This document shows positions 26,901-34,615 of a stretch of DNA of 64,000 bases, one piece after another (position 1 is the first letter of the stretch; every line of letters starts with the position of its first letter). This stretch comes from Bacteroidales bacterium (GTDB lineage: Bacteria; Bacteroidota; Bacteroidia; Bacteroidales; F082). The notes below the pieces were generated by a model. The model did no database searches. It was not told the DNA's origin and saw nothing but the letters and a program-made list of their open reading frames with translations. A program made the position numbers and the translations under genes. The DNA lies in assembly GCA_017632935.1 (NCBI GenBank), contig JAGBQJ010000057.1, positions 62,001 through 126,000 of the forward strand. The letters are read 5' to 3'.

Positions 26901-29900
26901 GCTCCAAATCACGTCTTTCAATATATTATCGCATGGATGACAGCCTACTTCATAATCAAAGACAAACGGGGGATCAACGATTAAAACACTCCCACCTCCG
27001 TTTCCGACACCGTTTCCACCACCACCGCCTGGCACTGGCAAAGCAGGCAAATGATCAGAAAGCGCATTCAGAACACATACGTTCACAAAAATAGATCTTG
27101 AATAGGCATGTTGCCAAACATAACGGTCGGAGTTGTGTTCATAGTCCCTGCCACACACATAATACATTATAGCTCCCAATCGTGCCCAACAAGGATCTTC
27201 TTCTGGGTAAGGATATTGGCTTGGCTGAATTTTAGTAACCGTAATCGGAATTGTCACCGTGCTTTGTGCAGGCAATGTGTCTATTTGATCAATTATGGGA
27301 TCAATCAAATATAATTCCAAATCCGGCAATATCAGTTGAAAACCATAGGCCGCAATAAGGCCATAGTTAGTAACAATCGCATTGAAAGTATAGGACTCAC
27401 CATAGTCAAGTTCAGGAACTTGTGAAGAGATTTCAATAGTAACTACGGGAGCAGGCACATTCGTCTCATACACCACATTCAGCTCGTAGGTGTATTCATC
27501 CTCTATCTCCGTCGGTACTACATCCCATGAATAGGTGATGGACTGGTATTGGAGATAAATATTCTGGCGGTTGTCACCTGCCGTAATAAGAATGGTATTG
27601 TCGTATTGTGAATGGTGGTCGGCGGTCACCTGAAGCCTGTAGTAGCCTTCGGGCAGATCTTCCACTTGGAAGATGCCGTTGGCATCGGTGTAGCCTTGCG
27701 CCACGGTTTCAAGCGAATAATAGCCTTTCAAAGTGACTTCGGCACCTTCAAGATGCGGACCATTGCCGTTGTTGGTGTTCCAAGTGTAATCATCGGTAAC
27801 GTCAATGACCAACATTCCCGTGGAGTCAGAGACTGCGGTTATCGTATAGGGCAAGTCCACAGCATCGCCGCGCTCGCTGTTGATGACGATATTTCCAGTG
27901 TATTGCACCAAAGTGACGTCGTCATCTGGCGAGAAACGCAAAGAGAAATAGGCCGTGTCGTTCACCGCTAGCGACGGCAAGGTTTCGCTACCGACCACCG
28001 ACATCCATTCCACATTAGGCAAATCAATGGTGATGTTACCCGTTGCGCCTGTGCCGTTGTTGGTAAGCATCACGTCGACAATCTTGCTTTGGCCTTTGGT
28101 CATGGTGGTGGCAATGGAATTAGGCTCGACATCCAACGCGCCTCTCGCCTCCATACAGTAATACCAAAGTGTAATGATCGTTTCGGCACCTTCGCTGCTG
28201 GTGGCTTTGAGCCTCACTTCCTCATAATAGTTGCCTTGCGTCAAGGTGGAGCCCGTCACGGTATAGACGAGGTAGTCTTCATCCAATCCGCCTAGGCTCA
28301 AGGGCGAGAAGGTGAACGCGCATCCTTCGGGCACCGACAGGGTGGATACTTGGATATTATTGAGCGGCAGGTTGCTCTTGTTCCTGATTAGGATGGAATC
28401 CGTTTTCGGCTGGTCCTGCGTCACGGTGCAAAGGATATAACCATCGGTGACGACGGACAGGCCTGGGATGTTGAAATCATCGTGAACCGTAGTGCTGTTG
28501 TTACCTACCCTACCCGAATTGACGGTGTAGTAGCCCGATTCCGAAGGCATAGGCTCAAAGGTAGCAGAAAAGGCTCCGTTTGCATCGGTTGTGGCTTGCA
28601 AAGTGCGTTTCATGCCCATGATAAACACACCAATTTCGACATCCACATAGGCTGCGGGGGCATTTGTGTTGTCCCTGACCGTGCCGTGAATCGGGATGGC
28701 TGTATTCATGGCATAGACATCCTCGTCCACAATGGTATTGAAGACGTAAGTGTCAGCCACGCCACCCGACAAGGCAATAGATTGTGTAAGCGTGCCGCTA
28801 CTCACGACAAGCGTTGCATGGAAGTCGTATTGCGCAACCGTGGGCGTGAAGTTGACCAAGATAGAACCGCCAGTATAATTGTCCCATCCCGAAGTGGTGG
28901 CAAAGGAAAACATAGCGGCATCCTCGCCAACAAGCTGTATCTGAAGGCTATCTTCAAGCACCACACCTTCGATGTTCAGCACAGAGGAAGCCGTATGGTT
29001 GAGTGCCACCTCACCAAAATTGATGTTGCTCATGCTTGCATTGATGGCCGGCTCGACATCCAAAGTGAATGACCTGACACTTGAAGTGACGGTATTATAC
29101 GGATTGTAAGCCTTTACATACCATTGGTAGGTTTGATGGTTGGGCAAGGAGGGACAACGATAATAGCCACTGCTTAACCCCGAAACGTAGGGCTCCTGGG
29201 GCATCGTTTCGTTGGCATTCCAGAGATAGAGGTCGTAATTTCGCGCATTGGAAACAGCCGTCCAAGTGAAAACGACAGGCAAAGAAGCAACGGGATAATT
29301 GTCTGTGGGCGACATGTAGGTGAAATCGCCTAAGGGTGTATAATCAAAGTTGGCCGTTAAGTCTCTGTCTTCTGTTACCGTGAAATTATTAGCGGCATTG
29401 GTTGACACGGAATTGTCGTTTTCCGTCCAGTCGACAAAAGCATAGTATTGGTTTGCGGTGGCTGTCAAAGTGCAGGTCTGGCCTTCTTCATAAAAGCCCG
29501 CACCCGTTACCACTCCGCTTCCAATGGGACGGACCGTAGCTTTGATAATATGCCATTGTTCTCCCTTTACAAAAGCATAACTTTCTGTGGCCGTAAGCAT
29601 TCCGTTTTTAAGCATGATATTGACTACATGAGGGCCGTCTTCAAGGTCTGAAGCATCCAACATGAATTGCCCTGTGCCAAAGGGGAGCTCTTGCAAATGT
29701 TCGATATTCTCGTCAAACCAATACTGGAATTTCACGTCATCCACATTTATTATCTCTGAAACAGGAGCCTTGTAGAACATATAGTTCTCGGCCGTAGTCA
29801 TCTCCTCGCCTTTCAGCATCACGTAAAGTGTGTGCAGGCCTGGGCTTATGCTGGAAGCATCCAGCAGCAGCTGCCCATTGCCCAACGCTCCCGATTGCTT

Positions 29901-30005
29901 GTGTTCTATGTCTTGGTCGAACCAGCAATGGTAAGTATAAGAGCTTTGGGATTGCGCTACCAAGCAGAGCAACAGGTAACTAATAATGAACAAATATCTT
30001 TTCAT
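23955..30005 (-). CDS. Giant multidomain T9SS type A surface protein
   Basis: A 2016-residue secreted protein with signal peptide MKRYLFIISYLLLCLVAQSQ. Two homologous N-terminal modules (YHCWFDQDIEH... and YQYWFDENIEH-like, residues ~23-145) are followed by an InlB B-repeat-like module (CTLTATANQYYAFVDWTEND), a fibronectin-like module, several carboxypeptidase-regulatory/CARDB-like modules (DANGAFSATFEPMP; DANGIFQVEDLPEGYYRLQV), an Ig-like module near 1830-1880 and the T9SS sorting domain (VTIFPNPVRDKLFI, ending CPGMYFIRLIA). A Gly/Asn-rich linker near VPGGGGGNGVGNGGG marks a junction. It is probably an adhesin or matrix protein. It follows a beta-helix-like gene by 18 bp. Confidence 0.88.
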   Translation of the reverse strand: MKRYLFIISYLLLCLVAQSQSSYTYHCWFDQDIEHKQSGALGNGQLLLDASSISPGLHTLYVMLKGEEMTTAENYMFYKAPVSEIINVDDVKFQYWFDENIEHLQELPFGTGQFMLDASDLEDGPHVVNIMLKNGMLTATESYAFVKGEQWHIIKATVRPIGSGVVTGAGFYEEGQTCTLTATANQYYAFVDWTENDNSVSTNAANNFTVTEDRDLTANFDYTPLGDFTYMSPTDNYPVASLPVVFTWTAVSNARNYDLYLWNANETMPQEPYVSGLSSGYYRCPSLPNHQTYQWYVKAYNPYNTVTSSVRSFTLDVEPAINASMSNINFGEVALNHTASSVLNIEGVVLEDSLQIQLVGEDAAMFSFATTSGWDNYTGGSILVNFTPTVAQYDFHATLVVSSGTLTQSIALSGGVADTYVFNTIVDEDVYAMNTAIPIHGTVRDNTNAPAAYVDVEIGVFIMGMKRTLQATTDANGAFSATFEPMPSESGYYTVNSGRVGNNSTTVHDDFNIPGLSVVTDGYILCTVTQDQPKTDSILIRNKSNLPLNNIQVSTLSVPEGCAFTFSPLSLGGLDEDYLVYTVTGSTLTQGNYYEEVRLKATSSEGAETIITLWYYCMEARGALDVEPNSIATTMTKGQSKIVDVMLTNNGTGATGNITIDLPNVEWMSVVGSETLPSLAVNDTAYFSLRFSPDDDVTLVQYTGNIVINSERGDAVDLPYTITAVSDSTGMLVIDVTDDYTWNTNNGNGPHLEGAEVTLKGYYSLETVAQGYTDANGIFQVEDLPEGYYRLQVTADHHSQYDNTILITAGDNRQNIYLQYQSITYSWDVVPTEIEDEYTYELNVVYETNVPAPVVTIEISSQVPELDYGESYTFNAIVTNYGLIAAYGFQLILPDLELYLIDPIIDQIDTLPAQSTVTIPITVTKIQPSQYPYPEEDPCWARLGAIMYYVCGRDYEHNSDRYVWQHAYSRSIFVNVCVLNALSDHLPALPVPGGGGGNGVGNGGGSVLIVDPPFVFDYEVGCHPCDNILKDVIWSLPILSDFNYAAGFIGGNHHSAYDHVIYWGGYLPYVGVAFQLGPFVGNMAAYLHCRWEYMNESKNQWLDLEDFNYVFRLNQDIIEIYNEFYQDTLLYEREGFESLHNLMMPYYSSITEISESEAETIQSSLIGFDIPVETIEGIINRWNQTVIAWNNDIFEPDITYPNIINKVHLESIGSDIGVISDKVCCMGYDSFYAMIEDLYDLLDEEINNMSNSVCSSVTVQFSQKMTMTREAFEGTFTVHNGHDENAMESIGLSFVVKDENGNDCTNLFQINTASLHNITGIDGDGSLDAGSDGVAKIMFIPTKQAAPTEPKVYYFGGTFSFIDPYTSEEFVYDLYPVDLTVHPSPDLNVDYFMQRDILGDDALTLDKVEPSVPAELGVIINNKGAGVAKNVILETAEPEIVDNEKGLAIDFAMYGASFNGNEAQLGLMSIPLGNIESGHTAVGEWLFTSSLLGHFVSYEAHVIHNNSYGNPNLSLVSHLDIHELIHPIRAYGNLDDDINDFLVNDVPDYYDTPDSIYFSHGGRTAVGLFDDIRFDHYVTPQDTIVRLTVNPSRIGWNYGVIDDPGMDKYELVACTRNTESQIIPMNNIWQTFVTLHDASDPIYENKLHLVDTLANNRQEYTYILVYTKKKDLLKVEKIMGIPESAFIEYPLENFSVKFSKPIADSTFTYEDMVLKCNNGSNLMNSTVEITKVDDNLYDVNIAGLTHQTGYYVLDVNTLNINDTQGYNGYEGKQATWIQVLDGDVFVHIDSDQTICDNETFELLTSVVVGDYNMLQWKRNGIVITGANSLDYQPSEPGVYTLLVTFANGDELTSNEVTLDILESPEVRIQIDTIVNNGISFKLTATGAENYEWSTGEISTSIIVLPADSTTYSVVGTNNYGCSDADAVTVFAGIGVDEHQVVSSVTIFPNPVRDKLFIKNSLPIHRLEVFTITGILVYEQSNKSDAMEIDVKHLCPGMYFIRLIADHAIETRKFVKE

Positions 30006-30023
30006 GGATTTAAAAGTCTTAGG

Positions 30024-31046
30024 TTAATTGCCTTGTATTAGCTCTATCTCGACATTCAATTTGTCGTCCTCAGTGGTTCTGTTCGCCACATTGGTGTTTC
30101 TGATAATCATATAACTAGGCCGTGCGTTATAAGGGTTCATACCGCCATGAATGCCAACTTCAGTACCGTCGTCGCCCAAGAAAGTATTGGCAATTGAGCT
30201 CTTAAGCAGGTAGTTTTCGTTGTAGTCTACCGTTCCATCAAAGGTTCTGAACACCTCTTCATAGCTGTTCACCTGCATGTTGGAGTTGTTCAGCTGGCCT
30301 TCAAAGATATTAGAGTCTCCTGTTTTAATTTCGATGCAATTGTAGAAAGTGGTGTTCGATGCTGTATTGCCGTTGGCTGTGGCAAGAATACTATTGAATA
30401 CCCTTGTGTTTTCCATGGTAACATCATCATCAAAGCATACCACTGAATTATAGATGAGATTACTATAATTTTGGTCAAGCTCGTAACTAGCAAACCCTAC
30501 TACGCTATTTTGAATAATAATTCCCGAGGCATCCCTGCATTTAAACACCATAATTTTGCAACTATTAAAATACAAATCACTTCTCCAACCATCATATTGG
30601 CAGGAATGGTCATCAATATTGCATTTGATAAACCTTACATTCCTAATTGTAATATTCCATGGGTATTCAACCTTACCAAGCCATATACCTTCTATCGTAA
30701 GCGGCATAGTTCCATCGGATTTTCTTAAAGAAATAGTATTAATATTAGTAGGAGGCCGATGGCTCACCACATCCTCATAGCAACCAGCACCATGAATGGT
30801 AACTGCTTTTGAGAGGTCGCAACCATTGAAGTTGCCGCTTGAAAGCGTAATAGTATCGCCATCAACAGCAGCTTCATGTGCCAACGACAGGGCATTTGGC
30901 CCATAGAAAGCACTAAGGGTGTCATTATGTTGCAAAACGGCCACTTGGTTTTGTGCGAGTGCGTTCTTTGTTCCCACCACACTCAGCAGCAGGACAAACA
31001 AGGCTACACTCAGAGCCTTTCTTAGTTGTAAAGAGTTTAATTTCAT
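30024..31046 (-). CDS. Exported protein, parallel beta-helix (pectin lyase-like) fold
   Basis: A 340-residue protein with a long signal peptide ending near NALAQNQ. The body alternates short strands and Asn/Asp turns (DGDTITLSSGNFNGCDLSKA; TIRNVRFIKCNIDDHS; IIIQNSVVGFASYEL; TMENTRVFNSILATANGNTA), the pattern of right-handed beta-helix repeats. No catalytic carbohydrate-active motif is apparent and there is no T9SS tail. It is 18 bp upstream of the 2016-residue T9SS protein gene and shares its promoter and long structured leader, so it is probably a partner or surface companion. Its base composition is more AT-rich than the housekeeping genes. Confidence 0.72.
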   Translation of the reverse strand: MKLNSLQLRKALSVALFVLLLSVVGTKNALAQNQVAVLQHNDTLSAFYGPNALSLAHEAAVDGDTITLSSGNFNGCDLSKAVTIHGAGCYEDVVSHRPPTNINTISLRKSDGTMPLTIEGIWLGKVEYPWNITIRNVRFIKCNIDDHSCQYDGWRSDLYFNSCKIMVFKCRDASGIIIQNSVVGFASYELDQNYSNLIYNSVVCFDDDVTMENTRVFNSILATANGNTASNTTFYNCIEIKTGDSNIFEGQLNNSNMQVNSYEEVFRTFDGTVDYNENYLLKSSIANTFLGDDGTEVGIHGGMNPYNARPSYMIIRNTNVANRTTEDDKLNVEIELIQGN

Positions 31047-31148
31047 TTGCTTAAGTCTTTAATAATATATGTGTTTACTTTTATTCTTTTCCCGAGCGGG
31101 CAATAAAAAAACGAAGGCTTTACTATTTTCTTAGTCGGTTTTAGAGGC

Positions 31149-31241
31149 CTACCACAGCCTAGCATCTCAACTAATAAGTAAAGCCCACGTGAAAACACGT
31201 GAGCATCGGCTTACGATCCTGAGATGCTTTATGAGTGGTAG
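31149..31241 (-). ncRNA. Candidate structured 5' leader RNA
   Basis: Four nested stems are seen: CTACCAC/GTGGTAG (31149-31155 with 31235-31241), GCATCTCA/TGAGATGC (31162-31169 with 31220-31227), GTAAAGCC/GGCTTAC with one bulge (31178-31185 with 31208-31214), and CACGTG-AAAA-CACGTG (31186-31201). It lies in the predicted ~300-nt leader of the minus-strand beta-helix/T9SS operon. A bulge (GATGCT on the minus strand) can also pair with AGCATC of the second stem, giving mutually exclusive folds, as in switches. I do not recognise a known riboswitch class. It could equally be a DNA hairpin of a mobile element. Confidence 0.6.
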
Positions 31242-31246
31242 TTCCT

Positions 31247-31351
31247 AAAACACAAGCTTTAAGCTAACGCTATTTCAAATTATGTATGACTTGGGGATTA
31301 TTTCATTGGCTGGGGATTGGTTGGACTTTTGTTTTGTCGGGGGCAAATGTA
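31247..31351. repeat. Direct repeat, left copy, flanking the vapD module
   Basis: Shares with 32034-32136 the blocks AAAACACA.GCTTT, AAGCTAACGCTAT, ATTATGTATG, GGATTATTTCA and TTTTGTTTTGTCGGGG, in the same order and orientation, followed by a minus-strand TAnnTTTG box (TACATTTG, 31351-31344). Confidence 0.8.
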
Positions 31352-31472
31352 AGGAATTTTTCTTTGGAACGAAGAAACAAGAGAGAATTTTACAGAAGTC
31401 GGTCAGAAATAGTATCCATATTTGGGAATTATTGTTATTTTTGCACCATAAAAACAAAAGGAGAATAAAACC

Positions 31473-31655
31473 ATGAAAGTAAAAGTAGGTGATAATGTGA
31501 TGATTTCACCCGAAGTAACCAATAAAGATGATTGGGAAAAGGGTAAGGTGATAGATGTGGAAGCCAATCCTTTTATCGGGACTGTCATTTCCGCAGAGAC
31601 CGAAGAAGGAGAAATCTTCTTCGAAAAGGAATGTTTGTTCAAATTGGTATCTTAA
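31473..31655 (+). CDS. Small protein upstream of VapD, possible antitoxin
   Basis: A 60-residue protein starting MKVKVGDNVMISPEV and containing KGKVIDVEANPFIGTVISA and a C-terminal EIFFEKECLFKLV. The pattern suggests a small SH3-like beta barrel. It is preceded by a clear Shine-Dalgarno-like AAAGGAG at 31457-31463, which is uncommon in this window, and ends 6 bp before vapD. By position it could be the antitoxin of a VapX-VapD-like pair, but I cannot show homology to VapX. Confidence 0.6.
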   Translation: MKVKVGDNVMISPEVTNKDDWEKGKVIDVEANPFIGTVISAETEEGEIFFEKECLFKLVS

Positions 31656-31661
31656 ACGCCT

Positions 31662-31943
31662 ATGTTTGCCATTAGTTTCGATATGGTCATTGCCGACCTA
31701 AAAAAACACTATGGAGACCCATACAACAGTGCGTATTGGGAAATCAAGCAGACGCTTGTGAAATGCGGTTTCTATTGGATTCAAGGCAGTACTTACATGA
31801 CCAATACCGATGACCTTTCCAAGCTTTTCCTAGCGATTGAAACACTGAAAAAGATTGATTGGTTCCGTAAATCAGTACGTGATATTCGCGGTTACAAAGT
31901 TGAAAACTGGTCTGATTTCACTGCTATTGTGAAAAACGGTTGA
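31662..31943 (+). CDS. vapD: VapD family protein, Cas2-like endoribonuclease fold
   Basis: A 93-residue protein that matches the virulence-associated protein D family: MFAISFDMVIADLKKHYG at the start, then the FYWIQGSTYMTN strand, LFLAIETLKKIDWF, and the RDIRGYKVENWSDFTAIVK ending. VapD proteins have a Cas2-like ferredoxin fold, act as endoribonuclease toxins, and Asp7 in the first strand corresponds to the catalytic acidic position. The gene is co-directional with, and 6 bp after, the 60-residue gene. The pair lies between ~105-bp direct repeats, which suggests insertion or duplication. Confidence 0.85.
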   Translation: MFAISFDMVIADLKKHYGDPYNSAYWEIKQTLVKCGFYWIQGSTYMTNTDDLSKLFLAIETLKKIDWFRKSVRDIRGYKVENWSDFTAIVKNG

Positions 31944-31980
31944 AATAACCCAACAAAGATATTTGATTCAGAAATGAATC

Positions 31981-32014
31981 CCGTCAACCTCCGTGCATGG
32001 TCAAGTTGGCGGGT
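31981..32014 (+). terminator. Imperfect hairpin after vapD
   Basis: Arms CCCGTCAAC and GTTGGCGGG (with internal mismatches) are followed by TATTATTTTAT. It probably terminates the vapD transcript. Confidence 0.5.
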
Positions 32015-32033
32015 ATTATTTTATATATCCCAC

Positions 32034-32136
32034 AAAACACATGCTTTTTAAGCTAACGCTATATTATGTATGTCTCGGAGGATTATTTCAGTAGATAGAG
32101 ATTGATTGGTGTTTTGTTTTGTCGGGGACAAAAGTA
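32034..32136. repeat. Direct repeat, right copy, flanking the vapD module
   Basis: Second copy of the ~105-bp repeat of 31247-31351, same orientation, ending in a minus-strand TACTTTTG box (32136-32129) that would drive transcription antisense to vapD. Confidence 0.8.
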
Positions 32137-32180
32137 CAGAAAAAGAAATGCTGTTGGTTTTTCAACACGAATTTACAGTT

Positions 32181-32208
32181 TTAGAGACGGTGCATGCACC
32201 GTCTCTAA
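32181..32208. repeat. GAGACGGTGCATGCACCGTCTC-family palindrome, copy 3
   Basis: A perfect 28-bp palindrome (TTAGAGACGG ... CCGTCTCTAA) lies 20 bp after the ackA stop codon and probably forms a terminator-like hairpin there. Confidence 0.85.
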
Positions 32209-32227
32209 AATAATGCTAAACCTTGTA

Positions 32228-33433
32228 TTACTTCGTCACGAGGTTGTAGGTGTCCTGTGCGATGACGAACTCTTCGTCGGTAGGATACACCACCACGGTG
32301 ACTTTGGAGTTGGGCAGGGAGATGACGCCGGCGTCGCCGATGGTCTCCTTGTTCATCTGACGGTCGTATTCAATGCCGAGGCCTTCCATGTTCTCGAGGA
32401 TGGCTTCACGCATGAACCAGGCGTTCTCGCCGATACCGCCCGTCATCACGATGAGGTCGGCACCATTCATCACGGCCATGTAAGCTCCGATGTATTTCTT
32501 CACGCGGTGGGCGAACATGTTGAAGGCGTAGGTGCAACGTTCGTCACCTTCTTCCTTGGCGGCGCGTACGTCACGCATGTCCTGCTTGCCACCCGTGATG
32601 CCCACGAGACCGGATTTCTTGTTGACTAAGGTGTTCATCTCCTTGGTCGTATAGCCTTCCTTGTCCATGATGTACATGAAAGCGCCCACGTCGAGGTCGC
32701 CAGTGCGGCTACCCATCACAAGGCCCTCAACAGGCGTGAAGCCCATCGAGGTCTCCACCGACTTGCCGTATTCGACAGCGGCGATGCTGGCGCCACTGCC
32801 GAGGTGGCAGGTCACGATCTTCGACTGTTTCCAGTCCTTGCCGACGAAAGCGGCGGCCTTCTCGGCCACGTACTTATGGCTGGTGCCGTGGAAGCCGTAA
32901 CGGCGCACGCGGTACTTGTCGTAGTACTCGAAAGGCACGGCATAGAGGTAAGCCTCAGGCGGCATGGTGCTGTGGAACGAAGTATCGAACACAGCAGCCA
33001 TGGGGATGCCAGGCAACACTTCTTCCATGGCGTGGATGCCTTGCAGGCTGCCAGGGTTGTGCAAGGGGGCGAGGTCGGTGAGCGACTCGATGCCTTCCAC
33101 GACTTTCTTGTCAATGAGGACGCTCTTCGGGAACAATTCTCCACCATGGGCCACGCGGTGACCGACGGCATCGATTTCCTTCAGGTCCTTGATGACGCCC
33201 ATCTTCGGGTCGACTAAAGCCTTCAGCACCAGCTTGATGCCTTCGGTGTGGTTCGGGATGGGGAGTTGCTCGTAATATTTCTCACCATTGTATTTGTGGG
33301 TGAATTCGCCCATCTCAAGGCCGATGCGCTCGAGCAAGCCCTTGGCCAGCAGGCGTGACGAATTGGCGTTTTCCATTTCCAGCAGCTGGTACTTGATTGA
33401 CGAGCTGCCGCAGTTTAAGACTAATATCTTCAT
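32228..33433 (-). CDS. ackA: Acetate kinase
   Basis: A 401-residue enzyme that converts acetyl phosphate plus ADP to acetate plus ATP. ASKHA-fold motifs are clear: VLNCGSSSIKYQL at the N-terminus, VGHRVAHGGELF, AAVFDTSFH, RRYGFHGTSHKYVA, CHLGSGASIAAV, GFTPVEGLVMGSRTGDLD and VMTGGIGENAW. Length is normal for the family. It is downstream of pta on the same strand, separated by ~155 bp that hold a long palindromic repeat. With nifJ (62881) and pta this gives the pyruvate-to-acetate fermentation branch with substrate-level ATP formation. Confidence 0.97.
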   Translation of the reverse strand: MKILVLNCGSSSIKYQLLEMENANSSRLLAKGLLERIGLEMGEFTHKYNGEKYYEQLPIPNHTEGIKLVLKALVDPKMGVIKDLKEIDAVGHRVAHGGELFPKSVLIDKKVVEGIESLTDLAPLHNPGSLQGIHAMEEVLPGIPMAAVFDTSFHSTMPPEAYLYAVPFEYYDKYRVRRYGFHGTSHKYVAEKAAAFVGKDWKQSKIVTCHLGSGASIAAVEYGKSVETSMGFTPVEGLVMGSRTGDLDVGAFMYIMDKEGYTTKEMNTLVNKKSGLVGITGGKQDMRDVRAAKEEGDERCTYAFNMFAHRVKKYIGAYMAVMNGADLIVMTGGIGENAWFMREAILENMEGLGIEYDRQMNKETIGDAGVISLPNSKVTVVVYPTDEEFVIAQDTYNLVTK

Positions 33434-33488
33434 CGTATTATGGATTTTTGTTATTGACTAATTTGTTCTTCGTTCTTCGGGTTGGTGT

Positions 33489-33590
33489 ACTATGGCTGAT
33501 GGCTTATGGCCTATGGCCTGACCCACGAAAAGCTTTGGATTCCAATCTTTCGTTGGGACAAGCCATAGGCCATCGGCTATAGGCCATAGT
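33489..33590. repeat. ACTATGGCC-family long palindrome between pta and ackA
   Basis: A ~100-bp imperfect inverted repeat. Outer arms are ACTATGGCTGATGGCTTATG... and its complement ending CGGCTATAGGCCATAGT; the centre also pairs (ACGAAAAGCTTTGGA / TCCAATCTTTCGT). On the minus strand the element begins at the last base-overlap of the pta stop codon (TAACTATGGCC). Confidence 0.85.
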
Positions 33591-34597
33591 TACTTTTGTG
33601 CGATAGCCTGATTACACGTAATGGCCACCAGTTTGTAGACATCGTCAATCGAGCAGCCACGGCTGAGGTCGTTGCAGGGCTTGGCGAGACCTTGCAGCAC
33701 GGGACCGACAGCCTCGGCACCAGCCAGACGCTGGACAAGCTTATAGGCGATGTTACCCACTTCGAGGCAGGGGAACACAAGGGTATTGGCCTTGCCGGCG
33801 ACTTCGCTGCCGGGAGCCTTGCTTGAACCCACCGAAGGCACGATGGCGGCATCGGCTTGCAGCTCACCGTCGAGGACGAGGTCGGGACGGCGCTCCTTGG
33901 CGATGCGTGTGGCTTCGATGACCTTGTCGACCACCTCATGCTTGGCGCTGCCCTTGGTGGAGAAGCTCAGGATGGCGGTGACGGGGTCGATCTTGGCGAT
34001 GGCCTTGGCCGTGTCGGCGGTGCAGATGGCAATTTCGGCCAGCTGCTCAGCCGTCGGCATAGGCGTGACGGCGCAGTCGGCAAAGACCATGCGGCCGTTG
34101 GTGCCGTAAGGGCATCCCTCGGGCAGGAACATCGTGAAGGCGCCACTGACGCAGGTCACACCAGGAACGGTCTTGATGATCTGCAGGGCGGGACGGAGCA
34201 TGTCGCCCGTGGTGCTGCGGGCACCGCTGACGAGACCATCGGCTTCACCGGCTTTGACCATGAGGATGCCGAGATACATGAAGTTCTGTGCTAGGTCGTC
34301 GGCTTGCTCGGGGGTCATGCCTTTAGCCTTACGCAGTTCGTAAAGCAGGTCGGCATATTTCTGTTTGTCAGGGTTGTTCTTCGGGTCGATGATACGGGCC
34401 TTGTCGATGTTCTTCAGACCGAACTCGGCGGTCATCTCTTTGATCTTCTCGGCAGGGCCGATGAGGATGATATCGGCGACGCCGTCAGCCAAAAGACGGT
34501 CGGCGGCTTTCAGGGTACGGGGCTCGTCGCCCTCGGGGAGCACAATGCGCTGCTTGTTAGCCTGGGCATTGGCAATGATTTCTTGCATTAAATCCAT
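33590..34597 (-). CDS. pta: Phosphate acetyltransferase
   Basis: A 335-residue short-form Pta (no N-terminal regulatory domain) that converts acetyl-CoA and phosphate to acetyl phosphate. Conserved blocks include RIVLPEGDEPRTLKAADRL, GLVSGARSTTGDMLRPALQ, FADCAVTPMPTAEQLAEIA, LSFSTKGSAKH, DGELQADAAI and a last NTLVFPCLEVGNIAYK block. It is the first gene of the pta-ackA pair and has its own promoter at 34729-34760. The leader of ~130 nt is built largely of dispersed repeat sequences (34616-34720). Confidence 0.97.
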   Translation of the reverse strand: MDLMQEIIANAQANKQRIVLPEGDEPRTLKAADRLLADGVADIILIGPAEKIKEMTAEFGLKNIDKARIIDPKNNPDKQKYADLLYELRKAKGMTPEQADDLAQNFMYLGILMVKAGEADGLVSGARSTTGDMLRPALQIIKTVPGVTCVSGAFTMFLPEGCPYGTNGRMVFADCAVTPMPTAEQLAEIAICTADTAKAIAKIDPVTAILSFSTKGSAKHEVVDKVIEATRIAKERRPDLVLDGELQADAAIVPSVGSSKAPGSEVAGKANTLVFPCLEVGNIAYKLVQRLAGAEAVGPVLQGLAKPCNDLSRGCSIDDVYKLVAITCNQAIAQK

Positions 34598-34615
34598 TTT
34601 ATTCAGTTTGAAGTT

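Larger units (their letters stand above)
31047..31472. other. Leader and divergent regulatory region (structured RNA, direct repeat, promoters)
   Basis: About 425 bp without a gene. From left to right: the leader of the beta-helix/2016-residue operon, a deeply nested hairpin (31149-31241), the left copy of a ~105-bp direct repeat (31247-31351) carrying a minus-strand TACATTTG box, and the start region of the vapD module with TATTTTTG at 31436-31443. Confidence 0.7.
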
